Below the pieces are notes generated by a model. The model was given only the letters and a program-made list of their open reading frames with translations. It made no database searches and had not been told where the DNA came from. From Oxalobacteraceae sp. CFBP 13730 (lineage in GTDB: Bacteria > Pseudomonadota > Gammaproteobacteria > Burkholderiales > Burkholderiaceae_D): a DNA stretch of 64,000 nt. Positions 16,548-26,242 of this stretch are shown one piece after another (positions within the stretch are counted from its first letter, which is position 1; the number at the start of each line of letters is the position of its first letter). The position numbers were made by a program, and so were the translations under genes. The stretch is taken from positions 124,001 through 188,000 of the forward strand of contig JACYUQ010000005.1 in NCBI GenBank assembly GCA_014841835.1, given 5' to 3'.

Positions 16548-17030
16548 ATGCGTAGCTTTACTTCCGGTCTGTTCGACCGCCTGGACGACACCACCGAAAC
16601 GCCATCCGGTAATCGGCGCGAGGCCCGTGTGCGCGCTGTCGAGCATGCACTGCGCAGTGTCACGCGTGACCTGCAGGCGTTGCTCAATACCCGCTGCGGC
16701 GTGCACCAGGCGTCGTTCAGCCCGCTCCCGGCGGTATCGGGCTCCATCCTGAACTATGGCCTGATCGACTTTGCCGGCATGTGCATGAACAGCGATACGG
16801 ACCAGCAGGAAATCTGCAAGGCCGTTCAGCTGGCCATCCAGCGCCATGAACCTCGGCTGCACAAGGTCCTCGTGTCACTCCGGGGCGCCAAGAGCGCCAG
16901 GGGCACCATCAACCGGGTGGAATTCGTGATCACTGCGCAGCTGAAACATGCGTCGATGTCCGAGGCGATGTCGTTCAATGCGGTATTTCGTCCCTCGCTC
17001 CAGCAGTATTCGATCGAAGGTGCCAACTAG
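16548..17030 (+). CDS. tssE: Type VI secretion baseplate subunit TssE (gp25-like)
   Basis: A 160-residue protein with a gp25-like fold: FTSGLFDRLDD at the start, LNTRCGVHQASFSPLP and ILNYGLIDFAGM in the middle, and INRVEFVITAQLKHA toward the end. TssE is the baseplate wedge protein that starts sheath assembly. The ATG at 16548 is preceded by AAGGA with a 5-base spacer. It is first in the plus-strand operon tssE-tssF-tssG. Residues are conserved enough for a confident family call, though the family is short and variable. Confidence 0.88.
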   Translation: MRSFTSGLFDRLDDTTETPSGNRREARVRAVEHALRSVTRDLQALLNTRCGVHQASFSPLPAVSGSILNYGLIDFAGMCMNSDTDQQEICKAVQLAIQRHEPRLHKVLVSLRGAKSARGTINRVEFVITAQLKHASMSEAMSFNAVFRPSLQQYSIEGAN

Positions 17031-17050
17031 AGGGCGCAAGCGCTGATCCC

Positions 17051-18892
17051 ATGGACGAATTGTTGACAAAGTACGAGCGCGAACTCGTCATTCTCAGGTC
17101 GCTGTGCAGGGAATATGCGCAGCGCTATCCCAAGGTTGCCGCCAGGCTGCAAATGGGTGGCGATACCTGCGACGATCCGCATGTCGAACGCCTGATACAA
17201 AGCACGGCCCTGCTCAGCGCGCGCGTGTCGAAGCGACTGGACGACTCGTATCCCGAATTTACTGAAGCCCTGCTCAACCTGCTCTATCCTCACTACCTGC
17301 GTCCGTTTCCGTCGTGCGCAATCGTGCGCGTTTCCAGCGCACTCGATCGCCCGGACGCGATCCCCGCCATGCCGCGCGGGACGTTGCTGGAATCGAAGCC
17401 AGTCCACGGCGTGGCATGCCGCTTCAAGACCATCCACGACGTCAAGCCGTCGCCTGTCGCACTGCGCGCCGCAAGCTTCGAGACCGTCATTCAGGCGCCG
17501 GTCGCAACACGCCTGCCGGATGACGTCACGTCGTCGCTGACGCTGACATTCGGCGCCGCCGGATGGGGCCCGCTGCCGGCGCCGGACACGGCAACCGTGC
17601 TGCGCGTGTATGCCGATGGCGATGCCTCGTTCTGCGCCACGCTGCGCGATGCGCTCTTCGTGCACACGGTGGCAGCGTACGTGCAGCTTGACGAGGACGG
17701 CCCGTGGGAACGGTTACCCTGCATACCGATCGCACCGGCTGGATTTGCTCCTGACGACGCCCTGATTCCGTTCGACGCCCGCTCGCATGGGGCTTACCGC
17801 ATTCTTGCCGAATATTTTGCCTTTCCCGAGAAGTTCAATTTTTTCGACATCGATATTGCCATGCTGCTGGCACGTGTACCTGCCGGCTGCGCCAGTGTCA
17901 CGTTACGCCTGGGCCTTGCCGGTATCCGGCACGACGCCGACAAGGCGCGCATGCTCGCCAGCCTGTCGACACAGCATCTGGTGCAGGGTTGCACGCCCGT
18001 CGTCAATCTGTTCCAGCAGCCTGGGGTGCCGATCACGTACGACCAGCGAGCGGCCGATTACACCCTTCTGGCGCACGCCAATTTTCCGCAGGCATATGAG
18101 GTGTATTCGGTCGATGCGGTGCACCTGGTGCGCCAGAACGGCAACGACACGTCGATCACGGCATTCCAGCCGTTCTATGCGCTTCGGCACGGCGCACAAT
18201 ACGCCAGCGAGCAAGGACGCTACTGGTTCCTGCGTCACGACGAGACGCTTGCCTTGTGCAGTCCGGGCCATGAAAAAACGATTACGCTCGTCGGCGCCGA
18301 TTGCGACCCGTTCGAGATCGAGAGAAATATCCTGTCGGTTGAACTGAGCTGCACGAACCGCGACCTGCCCTGCTCACTGGCCATCGGCGCCCCTGAAGGC
18401 GACCTGTTCATCCCCGGCGCAACACGCAACGCAGCGATCCGCATGGTGCGCAGGCCAACCCGCCCTGCGCGCTTGACGAATGACGCAGGCATGCACTGGC
18501 GCCTGATCTCGCACCTGGCGCTGAACCATCATTCCCTGATGGACGAAGGTGTTCACGGCCTGCGCGAAATGCTGTCCCTGTACGACCTGGCCTCGTCGTC
18601 GGTATCGCGGCGGCAAATCCGCGGCATCATCGCGCTCGCCCAGCAGGACACCACGGCCTGGATCAGGCACAAGAACGGCACATCGCTGGTGCACGGGCTT
18701 GAAGTGCGCGTCACGCTCGACGAAGAAGCGTATGCCGGCGCCGGCCTGCACCTGTTCGTCCAGGTGCTGCACCAGTTCTTTGCGCTGTACGTGCAACTGA
18801 ACAGCTTTGTCGAACTCGTCGCCTTCTCGCATCAAAGCGGAAAGGAGCTGATCCGATGCGCCCCACGAAGCGGAAGCATGAGCCTGCTGTAA
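17051..18892 (+). CDS. tssF: Type VI secretion baseplate subunit TssF
   Basis: A 613-residue protein, the normal TssF length. The N-terminus MDELLTKYERELVILRSLC, then EYAQRYPKVAARLQMGGDTC and the LLNLLYPHYLRPFPSCAIVR segment are diagnostic. TssF forms the baseplate wedge together with TssG and TssE. It starts 20 bases after tssE, and its 3' end overlaps tssG by 37 bases, showing a coupled operon. Confidence 0.96.
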   Translation: MDELLTKYERELVILRSLCREYAQRYPKVAARLQMGGDTCDDPHVERLIQSTALLSARVSKRLDDSYPEFTEALLNLLYPHYLRPFPSCAIVRVSSALDRPDAIPAMPRGTLLESKPVHGVACRFKTIHDVKPSPVALRAASFETVIQAPVATRLPDDVTSSLTLTFGAAGWGPLPAPDTATVLRVYADGDASFCATLRDALFVHTVAAYVQLDEDGPWERLPCIPIAPAGFAPDDALIPFDARSHGAYRILAEYFAFPEKFNFFDIDIAMLLARVPAGCASVTLRLGLAGIRHDADKARMLASLSTQHLVQGCTPVVNLFQQPGVPITYDQRAADYTLLAHANFPQAYEVYSVDAVHLVRQNGNDTSITAFQPFYALRHGAQYASEQGRYWFLRHDETLALCSPGHEKTITLVGADCDPFEIERNILSVELSCTNRDLPCSLAIGAPEGDLFIPGATRNAAIRMVRRPTRPARLTNDAGMHWRLISHLALNHHSLMDEGVHGLREMLSLYDLASSSVSRRQIRGIIALAQQDTTAWIRHKNGTSLVHGLEVRVTLDEEAYAGAGLHLFVQVLHQFFALYVQLNSFVELVAFSHQSGKELIRCAPRSGSMSLL

Positions 18893-19962
18893 TGGCCCGG
18901 CTCCTGGCCGAGCCGTACCGGTTCGGCTTCACCCAGCTGGTCAGCATCCTGCTACGCGTGCTGCAGCGCCAGGGGATCGGCCGCGAGCGCGCATTGCGCA
19001 CCGTGCTCTCGTTTCGGAACAGCCTGTCGCTGTCGTTTCCTGCCAGTGAAGTCGAAGCACTCGACGTCGAGCCGGCAACACACGATCCACTTGGCGCGCT
19101 GCGTTCGGGCACGCTACGGCGCGTCCGGATCACGCCCGCGTTCATCGGCCTGCTCGGCGCCAGTGGCACCCTGCCGGTGCACGATACCGAACGGATCGCA
19201 GCGCGCAAGTCGCTTGGGGACGATGCCAGCCAGCGCGAACTGCTCGATGTCATGTCGACGCGGTTGATCGGCCTGTTCTATGAGGCGTCGGTCAAGTACC
19301 GGGTCGAGCACGATTTGTCGATTGGCGATGGGGACCGGTTGCTGCCGATGATGACTGCCTTGGCAGGCACGTGCTCGCCACGGGCCGCAAGCGCCGGGCA
19401 ACCCGTCAGGCACGTCAGACCGGACACTGCAGCGTGTTTCGCCGGGCTGCTTCGCACCCGCCCGGTGGCGGCCGGCACGGTCGAACAGGTGTTGAGCAGC
19501 TATTTCAACGTGCCGGTCAGACTCGAACAATTCGTTGGCTGCTGGGATCCGATTCCCGAACACCGGCGCAGCACATTGGGCGTCACCCAGCCCGTGCTCG
19601 GCATCAGTACGGCGCTGGGCACGCGCCTGTGGCGGCATGACATCTGCGCGCGTCTGCATGTCGGGCCACTGGACGAAGCGCAAGCACGCAGTTTTCTTCC
19701 CGGTGGCACGGCGCTGGCGGCATTGCGGGAAATGACAAGGATGTTTGCCGTGCCAACCTTGCACTACGAACTGCGGTTACTGCTTGCACCGCCTGTCATC
19801 AAGCCGCTCACGCTGAGTACCAAGGTGCCGTCGCGTCAGCTTGGTTGGAATACGTTTCTTACCGCGACCCCAGGCGTTACGGATCGTCCCGACGTCCGGT
19901 TGATGCTGCAGACCCCGATGATTCGAAAAAGAGACAGACAGGAACACGGTGCAGTGGCTTAA
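18856..19962 (+). CDS. tssG: Type VI secretion baseplate subunit TssG
   Basis: A 368-residue protein with the TssG start PYRFGFTQLVSILLRVLQ, the FRNSLSLSFPASEVEAL segment, and a C-terminal region with GVTQPVLGISTALGTRLW. TssG contacts TssF and TssK in the baseplate. The ATG at 18856 has AAAGGAG upstream; an alternative ATG at 18892 overlaps the tssF stop in TAATG. A 112-base gap separates it from vgrG. Confidence 0.93.
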   Translation: MRPTKRKHEPAVMARLLAEPYRFGFTQLVSILLRVLQRQGIGRERALRTVLSFRNSLSLSFPASEVEALDVEPATHDPLGALRSGTLRRVRITPAFIGLLGASGTLPVHDTERIAARKSLGDDASQRELLDVMSTRLIGLFYEASVKYRVEHDLSIGDGDRLLPMMTALAGTCSPRAASAGQPVRHVRPDTAACFAGLLRTRPVAAGTVEQVLSSYFNVPVRLEQFVGCWDPIPEHRRSTLGVTQPVLGISTALGTRLWRHDICARLHVGPLDEAQARSFLPGGTALAALREMTRMFAVPTLHYELRLLLAPPVIKPLTLSTKVPSRQLGWNTFLTATPGVTDRPDVRLMLQTPMIRKRDRQEHGAVA

Positions 19963-20074
19963 AAAACGGCGTTGATGCCAGTCAATTGAGGCTACGTGAC
20001 GGCAGGCTAACGTGGTCGTTGACCATGTCGATTATTTCAACTATGGCCGTGCAGCGGCCATCGGGAGCAACGCA

Positions 20075-22882
20075 ATGGGCGAGAGCCAGACCATCGCAGC
20101 CGGCGCCGCACTATCGGCATTTCGCGGCAACTCGCAGCACAACCGGCTGATGCGACTGGACTTTCCTTTCGAGGATGGTCCACCCGCCATTTTGCTGCCA
20201 AACAAGCTGGTCGCGAGCGAGGAAGTCTCACGCGGATTCCGGTTCGAGGTCGACGTCCTGTCGGACGACCCGCGCATCCCGCTCAAGATGCTGATGGGCC
20301 GGCTGGTCACGATTTCGCTGGTACGCCAGGACGGCTCGCTGCGTTACTTCAACGGGTACATCACGCAGCTGTCGTTCTTGCGCGCCGATGGCGGCTTTGC
20401 CTTTTACCGGATGGTGCTCGAACCCTGGCTTGCCTTCGCGCGACTGCGCAAGGACAACGTGTCGTTTCATGGCAAGAGCGTGCAGCAGATCACCGAAGCA
20501 ACGCTCAAGCATTACCGCCAGGCCGACTGGCACATGCATGTGTTTGAAGAAGATCCGCCACTGACCGTTGCCAATCAATATAACGAGACCGACTACAACC
20601 ACCTGCACCGCCGTTGGGAAGCGCGGGGCATGCATTACTGGTACGAACACCGCTTTGATGGTCACAAGCTCATGCTCTCCGACAAGAGCTTCCATAACGA
20701 GCCGATCGACGCCACCAGCTACGACGACGTGGACGTCATTGCGTTTCACGACAAGAGCGGCTCGCTCGAAGATGACGGCATTCACCTGTGGAGTGCGAGC
20801 CGGCGCCTCGGCTCCGGCACGACCACGCTGGCCAGCGTCGACTACAAGAATCCCGGCGCACAGCACGCCACTGGTTACTCCGCCAACCGGCAAGGCGACA
20901 TAGTCGCCTACGAAGTGTACGAAGACAGCGGCGCCTACGGCTTTCGCATGCGCAGCGATGGCGAACGGCTCGCAACGCAGCGCATGGTGGAGCAGGACAA
21001 GGATACGCAAACGTTCGATGCCACCAGCAATGCCCGCAGTGTCCAGCCTGGGCGCACCTTCAAACTCGGCGGGCATTTCAGCGCCGAGCCGCGCTCGATG
21101 GACTACGACCCCGAACCGCGCCGCAGCATCGGTGACCGCAGCTACCTGATCCTGTCTGTAGAGCACGAAGCGACCAACAACTACCAGGCCGGCGCAGGTG
21201 CCCCGTCGCACTACGAGAACCGGTTCACCTGCATCAACAGGGACATCCGCTGGCGGCCGGGCCGCGACTTCAACAGCGAACCGGGCGCCTACATGGGCTT
21301 GCACACGGCGACGGTCGTCGGTCCGGCTGGCGCCGACATCCACACCGATGGCTTCGGCCGGGTCAAGCTGCAATTTCACTGGGACCGGCTGGGCCAGCAC
21401 GACGAAAACAGCTCGCCATGGATTCGGGTGCTGAGCCCGGCCGCAGGCAAGGAGTTTGGCCACATCCGCCTGCCGCGCGTCGGCGAAGAAGTCGCTGTTG
21501 TCTATCCGAACGGTAACATCGACCATCCACTGATACTGGGCGCGCTGTACAACGGCACACACATGCCGCCCTGGGCGCTGCCGGCGCAAGCGGCCTTGGC
21601 AGGCTCGCGCAGCCGCGAGCTCGGTGGTGGTGCACGCGGCAACCACCTGGTGCTGGATGACACGAAGGAGATGATCCAGGCGCAGCTGAAGAGCGATCAC
21701 CAGTGCAGTCAGCTGTCGCTCGGGCATATCACGCGGATCGAGGACAACGCCGGGCGCAAGGATGCGCGCGGGGAAGGCTGGGAACTGCGTACGGACGGGC
21801 ATGGCGTCGCGCGGGCAGCCAAAGGGCTGTTGATCACGACCGAGGCGAGGCAGGCGGCGCGTGGGGCGATCAAGGATATGGATGAGACAGCGCGCCGGCT
21901 CACGCTCGCTACCGAACAGCATCAATTACTGGCGGAGATCGCGCAAAAGAACGGTACCCAAGAGCCTGTAGACAATCAGAACGACATCGCCGCACTCCTG
22001 CAAGTGCAAACCGATGCGGTGCAGGGGGCAGGATCAAAGGCTGGCAGCTTCCCGGAACTGGGTAAACCGCATCTGGTTCTGGCAAGCCCCGTTGGCATTG
22101 CCACGACGACAGCCGGCGACACGCACATCGCCAGTGACCGCCATACCGCCTTCACATCCGGAAAAAGTCTGTCACTGGCTGCCGGTACGCACTTCTTTGC
22201 CAGCATCCGCCAAAGCTTTCGGCTGTTTGTCCAGAAGGCCGGCATGAAAATGGTCGCTGGTGCTGGCGACATCGATCTGCAGGCGCTGACGGACAACATC
22301 AAGCTTCTGGCAAAACTGGACATCACGCATACGGCCAACCGGATCACGATCACCGCCAAGGAAGAAGTCGTCATCAACGGTGGAGGCAGCTATGTCAAAT
22401 TCACTGCTGGCGGCATTGAGCATGGCACCAATGGGACGTTTGTCGCGCACGCTATGAATCACAGTCTGCTCAGCGCAAAGAACATGGCGATGGCGGTCAA
22501 TATGCCGCCGGTGGCCGATGTCTTGCGCAATGGGAGCGGCACCCTGAACATCGGTAGCCATGCCGAGACCGCCGGGCGCATCAGTGCCGGGCTGCCCTTC
22601 AAGCTGTTCAAGGACGGCGCATTGGTCGAGCAGGGACAGTTCGATGCCAAGGGAAATATCGGGTTCGCACACGAACTCGATGCCATGGCGAACTACAAGG
22701 TTGAGCTTCCAACTGGCCCGTCCTTTGACATCGCGCCCGGTGATCACGCCGAGCAGCACGAAATCAATGCTGGCGTGGGATACCACGGCTATGAGAATCC
22801 CGGCGGACTTCTGCCCGAAGACGTCGTGTCTTCAGAACAGGATCGCATCGATGCCAGTCCCTTGACACGCGAGAAGCCTTGA
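20075..22882 (+). CDS. vgrG: Type VI secretion spike protein VgrG with DUF2345 and C-terminal adaptor-like extension
   Basis: A 935-residue spike protein. The gp27-like part spans about residues 20-400 (from NRLMRLDFPFEDGPP), the gp5-like OB fold about 415-500 (DGFGRVKLQFHWDR, LPRVGEEVAVVYPNGN), and a DUF2345 beta-helix segment about 660-788 (LASPVGIATTTAGDTHIASD). A C-terminal extension at about 828-890 (GLPFKLFKDGALVEQGQF) looks like a transthyretin-like domain of the kind used to carry effectors. The ATG at 20075 has GGGAG upstream, better than a GTG 21 codons earlier. The next three genes encode the likely cargo, its immunity protein and a PAAR tip. Confidence 0.93.
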   Translation: MGESQTIAAGAALSAFRGNSQHNRLMRLDFPFEDGPPAILLPNKLVASEEVSRGFRFEVDVLSDDPRIPLKMLMGRLVTISLVRQDGSLRYFNGYITQLSFLRADGGFAFYRMVLEPWLAFARLRKDNVSFHGKSVQQITEATLKHYRQADWHMHVFEEDPPLTVANQYNETDYNHLHRRWEARGMHYWYEHRFDGHKLMLSDKSFHNEPIDATSYDDVDVIAFHDKSGSLEDDGIHLWSASRRLGSGTTTLASVDYKNPGAQHATGYSANRQGDIVAYEVYEDSGAYGFRMRSDGERLATQRMVEQDKDTQTFDATSNARSVQPGRTFKLGGHFSAEPRSMDYDPEPRRSIGDRSYLILSVEHEATNNYQAGAGAPSHYENRFTCINRDIRWRPGRDFNSEPGAYMGLHTATVVGPAGADIHTDGFGRVKLQFHWDRLGQHDENSSPWIRVLSPAAGKEFGHIRLPRVGEEVAVVYPNGNIDHPLILGALYNGTHMPPWALPAQAALAGSRSRELGGGARGNHLVLDDTKEMIQAQLKSDHQCSQLSLGHITRIEDNAGRKDARGEGWELRTDGHGVARAAKGLLITTEARQAARGAIKDMDETARRLTLATEQHQLLAEIAQKNGTQEPVDNQNDIAALLQVQTDAVQGAGSKAGSFPELGKPHLVLASPVGIATTTAGDTHIASDRHTAFTSGKSLSLAAGTHFFASIRQSFRLFVQKAGMKMVAGAGDIDLQALTDNIKLLAKLDITHTANRITITAKEEVVINGGGSYVKFTAGGIEHGTNGTFVAHAMNHSLLSAKNMAMAVNMPPVADVLRNGSGTLNIGSHAETAGRISAGLPFKLFKDGALVEQGQFDAKGNIGFAHELDAMANYKVELPTGPSFDIAPGDHAEQHEINAGVGYHGYENPGGLLPEDVVSSEQDRIDASPLTREKP

Positions 22883-22921
22883 TGCGGTCTTTCATAGCAG
22901 CCCTATCCAAAGAGGATCCCA

Positions 22922-24871
22922 ATGGGAATGGACGAGAATGCCGGACTGTACACGCAGAAGCTCACCTACAACAAGACAATGGGGCCGTACCAATGCCTTT
23001 CCAAACCCTGGTGGATACGGACTGGCAAACACGCAATATACCCGCCGCGCCACGCATGCTGCCTTGAGGCGCTCGTCTGTGGCGAAGAGGTATTTCGTAG
23101 CATACAGACCGACCTTCTGGCAGCACAGCACAGCGTAGATATCATCACCTGGGGATTTGATCCGGGCATGGTGCTGGTTCGCACTGGCGCAGGCGAAACT
23201 GGCCTACGCTACGGAGACCTGCTCAAGCGGATTGCGACACGCAAGGACAACCCGGTCATGGTTCGTCTTCTTTTATGGAACGACGACGTCGCCTCGCACT
23301 TAATGGCCAAGAACAACCCCGGCTACTACGGGGGCCGTATCCCGACTATCAAAGCCTATGCCGGTTTTTTCGGCGAACTGCACGAACGCTATAACTGCGA
23401 GTGGTTCAAGGACATCATCGGGGGTAAGGTAGCGAATATTGTGCTGCAGGGGCGTGAAGTCGCATTGAAATGTCGCGGCCCTGCGCTCGAAGGAGAAAAC
23501 TACAAAAGCAGCGCCAAGGGCATGCTCGGATCCACCTATCCGACACACCACCAGAAGTCGCTGCTGATCGACTACGAAACGCCGGCGAGGGCCGTTGGTT
23601 ACGTGATGGGTCATAACTCGACGACCGACTTTTGGGACAGGATCGAGCATCGCTTCCACGACCCGAATCGTGAAGTACTCTTCAATAAAAATCCGGCCGA
23701 AGCGATCAGCCAGTATGCGGCCACGATCGATGAAGCCCACGATCGTTACGAACAAATGGCTTATTCCGCCACCCCTTTTCAACCGGGACTCAGGCGGGCC
23801 GGGCGCATGGCTAAATTCGCGGAACAGCACGCCTTTGTCGCCAAACCCTACCAAGATGTATCGCTGCGCGTGTGCGGTCCCGTCCTCTACGACCTGAATC
23901 ACAATTTCTGCACTGGCTGGGCCGAAACCGGGTCGGTGAAATCGACCTTCAGCACGGCCTTGGGCCTGACCCCAATTGGCCTTGCAGTCAAGGCGACACA
24001 GGCCATTGTCGGGGCGATCGTCACCGCAGCGCCGCGCCTGCCCGATCCGGCGCAGAGCAGGAAGCACATCAAGGCAGCCGAATTCATCGTGCGCGGCGCT
24101 CGCCACAGTGCGCAGCTCCTGCGCACCTACCCGGCCACGAAAGAAAAAGCGATCAAGGAATGCTATGCAAATCTGAATCGGCTCACTGAGCACTACCTTT
24201 TCATCCAGAACCAGTACGTCCAATATGAAGACTGGGCCACCCATCTGACCGAGTGCGCCGACAAGCTACGTAACGCCGGCTATCTCAAGCCGATCTACGT
24301 GTTTATCGTAACCTCGACGCCAGAGTCGGATGGCATGGATCTGGCGACCTACGACATCGCCTTGCGGCTTGGGAGCAGTGAGAAGATGAAGGTGGAGCAC
24401 AAGGAAACCGTGGCACAGGCAATGCAGGGCAAAACCACGATGCCGATAACCGCCGACGCATTGGCTGAGAGAGGTATCCGTGTCCTGATGGCGTCGATGT
24501 GGAGCGGTGCCGCCAAGCCGACGTCAATTGCCGACTACGAGGAAACCTATATCCACGCCAAGGTAGCGATCGTCGATGACGCCGCTTTCACGGTCGGGTC
24601 GGCCAACCTGAACGTGCGCAGCATGGCATTGGACAGTGAGCTGAACATACTCAGTCAGGCCATGGATGTTGCTTTCGATTTACGCCGGAAACTCTTCAAA
24701 CAGTGCGCCAACGATGAAGGGCCGGCGCAGTTCGGGGATATGAATAAAACGTTCGAAAAATGGCTTGATGTGATGAGTAAAAACACCGAAGCAATGGCGG
24801 GTTGCTTGCCGTTATCTGGGCAGATTGCTAATTTTCACGTCAACAGAGAACCCGGCTGGTCAGTGATCTGA
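22922..24871 (+). CDS. Phospholipase D-family T6SS effector (Tle5-like)
   Basis: A 649-residue protein with two PLD HKD motifs: THHQKSLLIDY near residue 208 with GHNSTTDFWD after it, and IHAKVAIVDDAAFTVGSANL near residue 543 followed by RSMALDSELNI. It has no signal peptide, as expected for cargo loaded on a spike. PLD-type enzymes next to vgrG are known as Tle5 antibacterial lipase effectors that cleave phospholipid headgroups in target-cell membranes. A hydrophobic stretch lies near residues 345-370. It starts 40 bases after vgrG with AGAGGA upstream, and the candidate immunity gene follows after 1 base. Confidence 0.88.
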   Translation: MGMDENAGLYTQKLTYNKTMGPYQCLSKPWWIRTGKHAIYPPRHACCLEALVCGEEVFRSIQTDLLAAQHSVDIITWGFDPGMVLVRTGAGETGLRYGDLLKRIATRKDNPVMVRLLLWNDDVASHLMAKNNPGYYGGRIPTIKAYAGFFGELHERYNCEWFKDIIGGKVANIVLQGREVALKCRGPALEGENYKSSAKGMLGSTYPTHHQKSLLIDYETPARAVGYVMGHNSTTDFWDRIEHRFHDPNREVLFNKNPAEAISQYAATIDEAHDRYEQMAYSATPFQPGLRRAGRMAKFAEQHAFVAKPYQDVSLRVCGPVLYDLNHNFCTGWAETGSVKSTFSTALGLTPIGLAVKATQAIVGAIVTAAPRLPDPAQSRKHIKAAEFIVRGARHSAQLLRTYPATKEKAIKECYANLNRLTEHYLFIQNQYVQYEDWATHLTECADKLRNAGYLKPIYVFIVTSTPESDGMDLATYDIALRLGSSEKMKVEHKETVAQAMQGKTTMPITADALAERGIRVLMASMWSGAAKPTSIADYEETYIHAKVAIVDDAAFTVGSANLNVRSMALDSELNILSQAMDVAFDLRRKLFKQCANDEGPAQFGDMNKTFEKWLDVMSKNTEAMAGCLPLSGQIANFHVNREPGWSVI

Positions 24872-24872
24872 T

Positions 24873-25901
24873 ATGCGACTATCACTTCGTCGATCTATTC
24901 ATATTGCCACCGCATTTGTCACCATTTCGACCGGCGCCTATTTCCTGCAACACCATTTGGAGTACGTGGAGATGCATACCATTCCCGCCGGCTTGCGGGC
25001 ATTCGATGTCAACGGCCCGATCCCGACTTGCGGCCGCTGGAAAGACACCATGCCCCAGACACGAGATGCTTCAGCTTATCGGCTTTATATCAATGCTCGG
25101 AACCTCTGGCGCAGCAAAATCGCCTGGCAACTGACACGACAGGAATTTCTAGGCATTTTTCATGACGTGCAGACAGCGGCAAATCAGGGCGACTGGGGAG
25201 CGCGCGCATTAACAGCCCACTTTTACCGGTCCGGACTCGGTCCGCTGGAATCCAACCACACGCTTGATATCGACCTCGACAAATCGGTCGAGATCGTTCG
25301 CACCGCTGTCGCCGCCGGCCAGGCCTGGGGCTACTACGATCTCGGTGTCGCTCACGAGCATGGCTACGGTGGAGCCGCATACGATAAAAATATCGCGTGG
25401 GCGTATTACCTAAAAGCGGCAGAGCTTGGCAGTCCGGAAGCACAAATGGCCTTGGCAGGCGCTTATTTGAAAGCTGGGCGTCGCGATGCCGATGCCGCTA
25501 TGGTGATGTGCTCTTATAAACAGGGCCATGGCCCCGCTGCCTACAAACTTGGAATCAGGGCGGAAATCCTAAAAGATTTCGCTGCTGCGGTGAGGTACCA
25601 CCAAGCGGGAACAAGATTCGGTAGCAAGAATTCCGCAGTATCACTGCGGATGATGTTTGACATCAGGGAATGGGACCTACGCGACAAGCAGGATCAGGCT
25701 GCCTTTAAAGAGTTGCAAATTCTGCCCGATCCGGAACGCGAGCATCGGTACGACCAGCTCGCCGACGCGCTCGACCTCAACCCAGATCTAAAACTTTCGC
25801 GATTGGATCAGGTGCTGCCATTGCCCCCTGCCGAACTGCCCGCATGGCAGAGCATCAATGACGCGATCGAGCCGGAGCCGGCCGGCCCCCCGACCTACTG
25901 A
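24873..25901 (+). CDS. Sel1-repeat protein with DUF6396-like tail, candidate immunity protein
   Basis: A 342-residue protein with an N-terminal membrane anchor or signal segment (IHIATAFVTISTGAYFL), so it likely faces the periplasm. The middle contains Sel1-like repeats (AAGQAWGYYDLGVAHEHGYG, AWAYYLKAAELGSPEAQMAL). The C-terminus, around LPPAELPAWQ, resembles DUF6396. Sel1-type proteins of this layout are the known immunity partners (Tli5) of PLD effectors. It begins 1 base after the effector stop. The coding sequence looks more AT-rich than the tss genes, which may mean separate acquisition of the effector-immunity pair. Confidence 0.8.
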   Translation: MRLSLRRSIHIATAFVTISTGAYFLQHHLEYVEMHTIPAGLRAFDVNGPIPTCGRWKDTMPQTRDASAYRLYINARNLWRSKIAWQLTRQEFLGIFHDVQTAANQGDWGARALTAHFYRSGLGPLESNHTLDIDLDKSVEIVRTAVAAGQAWGYYDLGVAHEHGYGGAAYDKNIAWAYYLKAAELGSPEAQMALAGAYLKAGRRDADAAMVMCSYKQGHGPAAYKLGIRAEILKDFAAAVRYHQAGTRFGSKNSAVSLRMMFDIREWDLRDKQDQAAFKELQILPDPEREHRYDQLADALDLNPDLKLSRLDQVLPLPPAELPAWQSINDAIEPEPAGPPTY

Positions 25902-25926
25902 CATCAACGACTTCAAGGAGAACGAC

Positions 25927-26205
25927 GTGTCCCTGAAAATCATCACCGTCGGCGACAAGACCGATCACGGCGGAACCGTCATCAGCGGCACGCCCGACCA
26001 GAATATTCATGGCCGCGCGGTTGCAAGGCTTGGAGATAAAGTGGACTGTCCACAGTTTTACCCCGGAGGAAAACCACACGGCATCAACAAAATCGTTACC
26101 GCCTGTAATACCGTCACGATTAAAGGCGTACCTGTTGCTGTCGAAGGGTGCACAACAGAATGCGGATGCAAGCTGATCGGCAGCCAGCCCGCCAGCGTCG
26201 GTTAG
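25927..26205 (+). CDS. PAAR-domain spike-tip protein
   Basis: A 92-residue PAAR protein. It starts at a GTG with AAGGAG six bases upstream (VSLKIITVGDKTDHGGTV), then shows NIHGRAVARLGDKVDCP, a glycine-rich turn, and VTIKGVPVAVEGCTTECGC. PAAR proteins cap the VgrG trimer and sharpen the spike. It is the last gene of the T6SS locus, convergent with cysC after a 37-base gap. The domain is bare, with no fused toxin. Confidence 0.92.
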   Translation: MSLKIITVGDKTDHGGTVISGTPDQNIHGRAVARLGDKVDCPQFYPGGKPHGINKIVTACNTVTIKGVPVAVEGCTTECGCKLIGSQPASVG

Positions 26206-26242
26206 CGATCCTGCATCGATGTTTGAAATGCCTGCGACGGAA

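Noticed and set aside
20012..20074. Upstream GTG start for VgrG
   Set aside because: No Shine-Dalgarno sequence precedes it, while the ATG at 20075 has GGGAG at good spacing and fits the family start.
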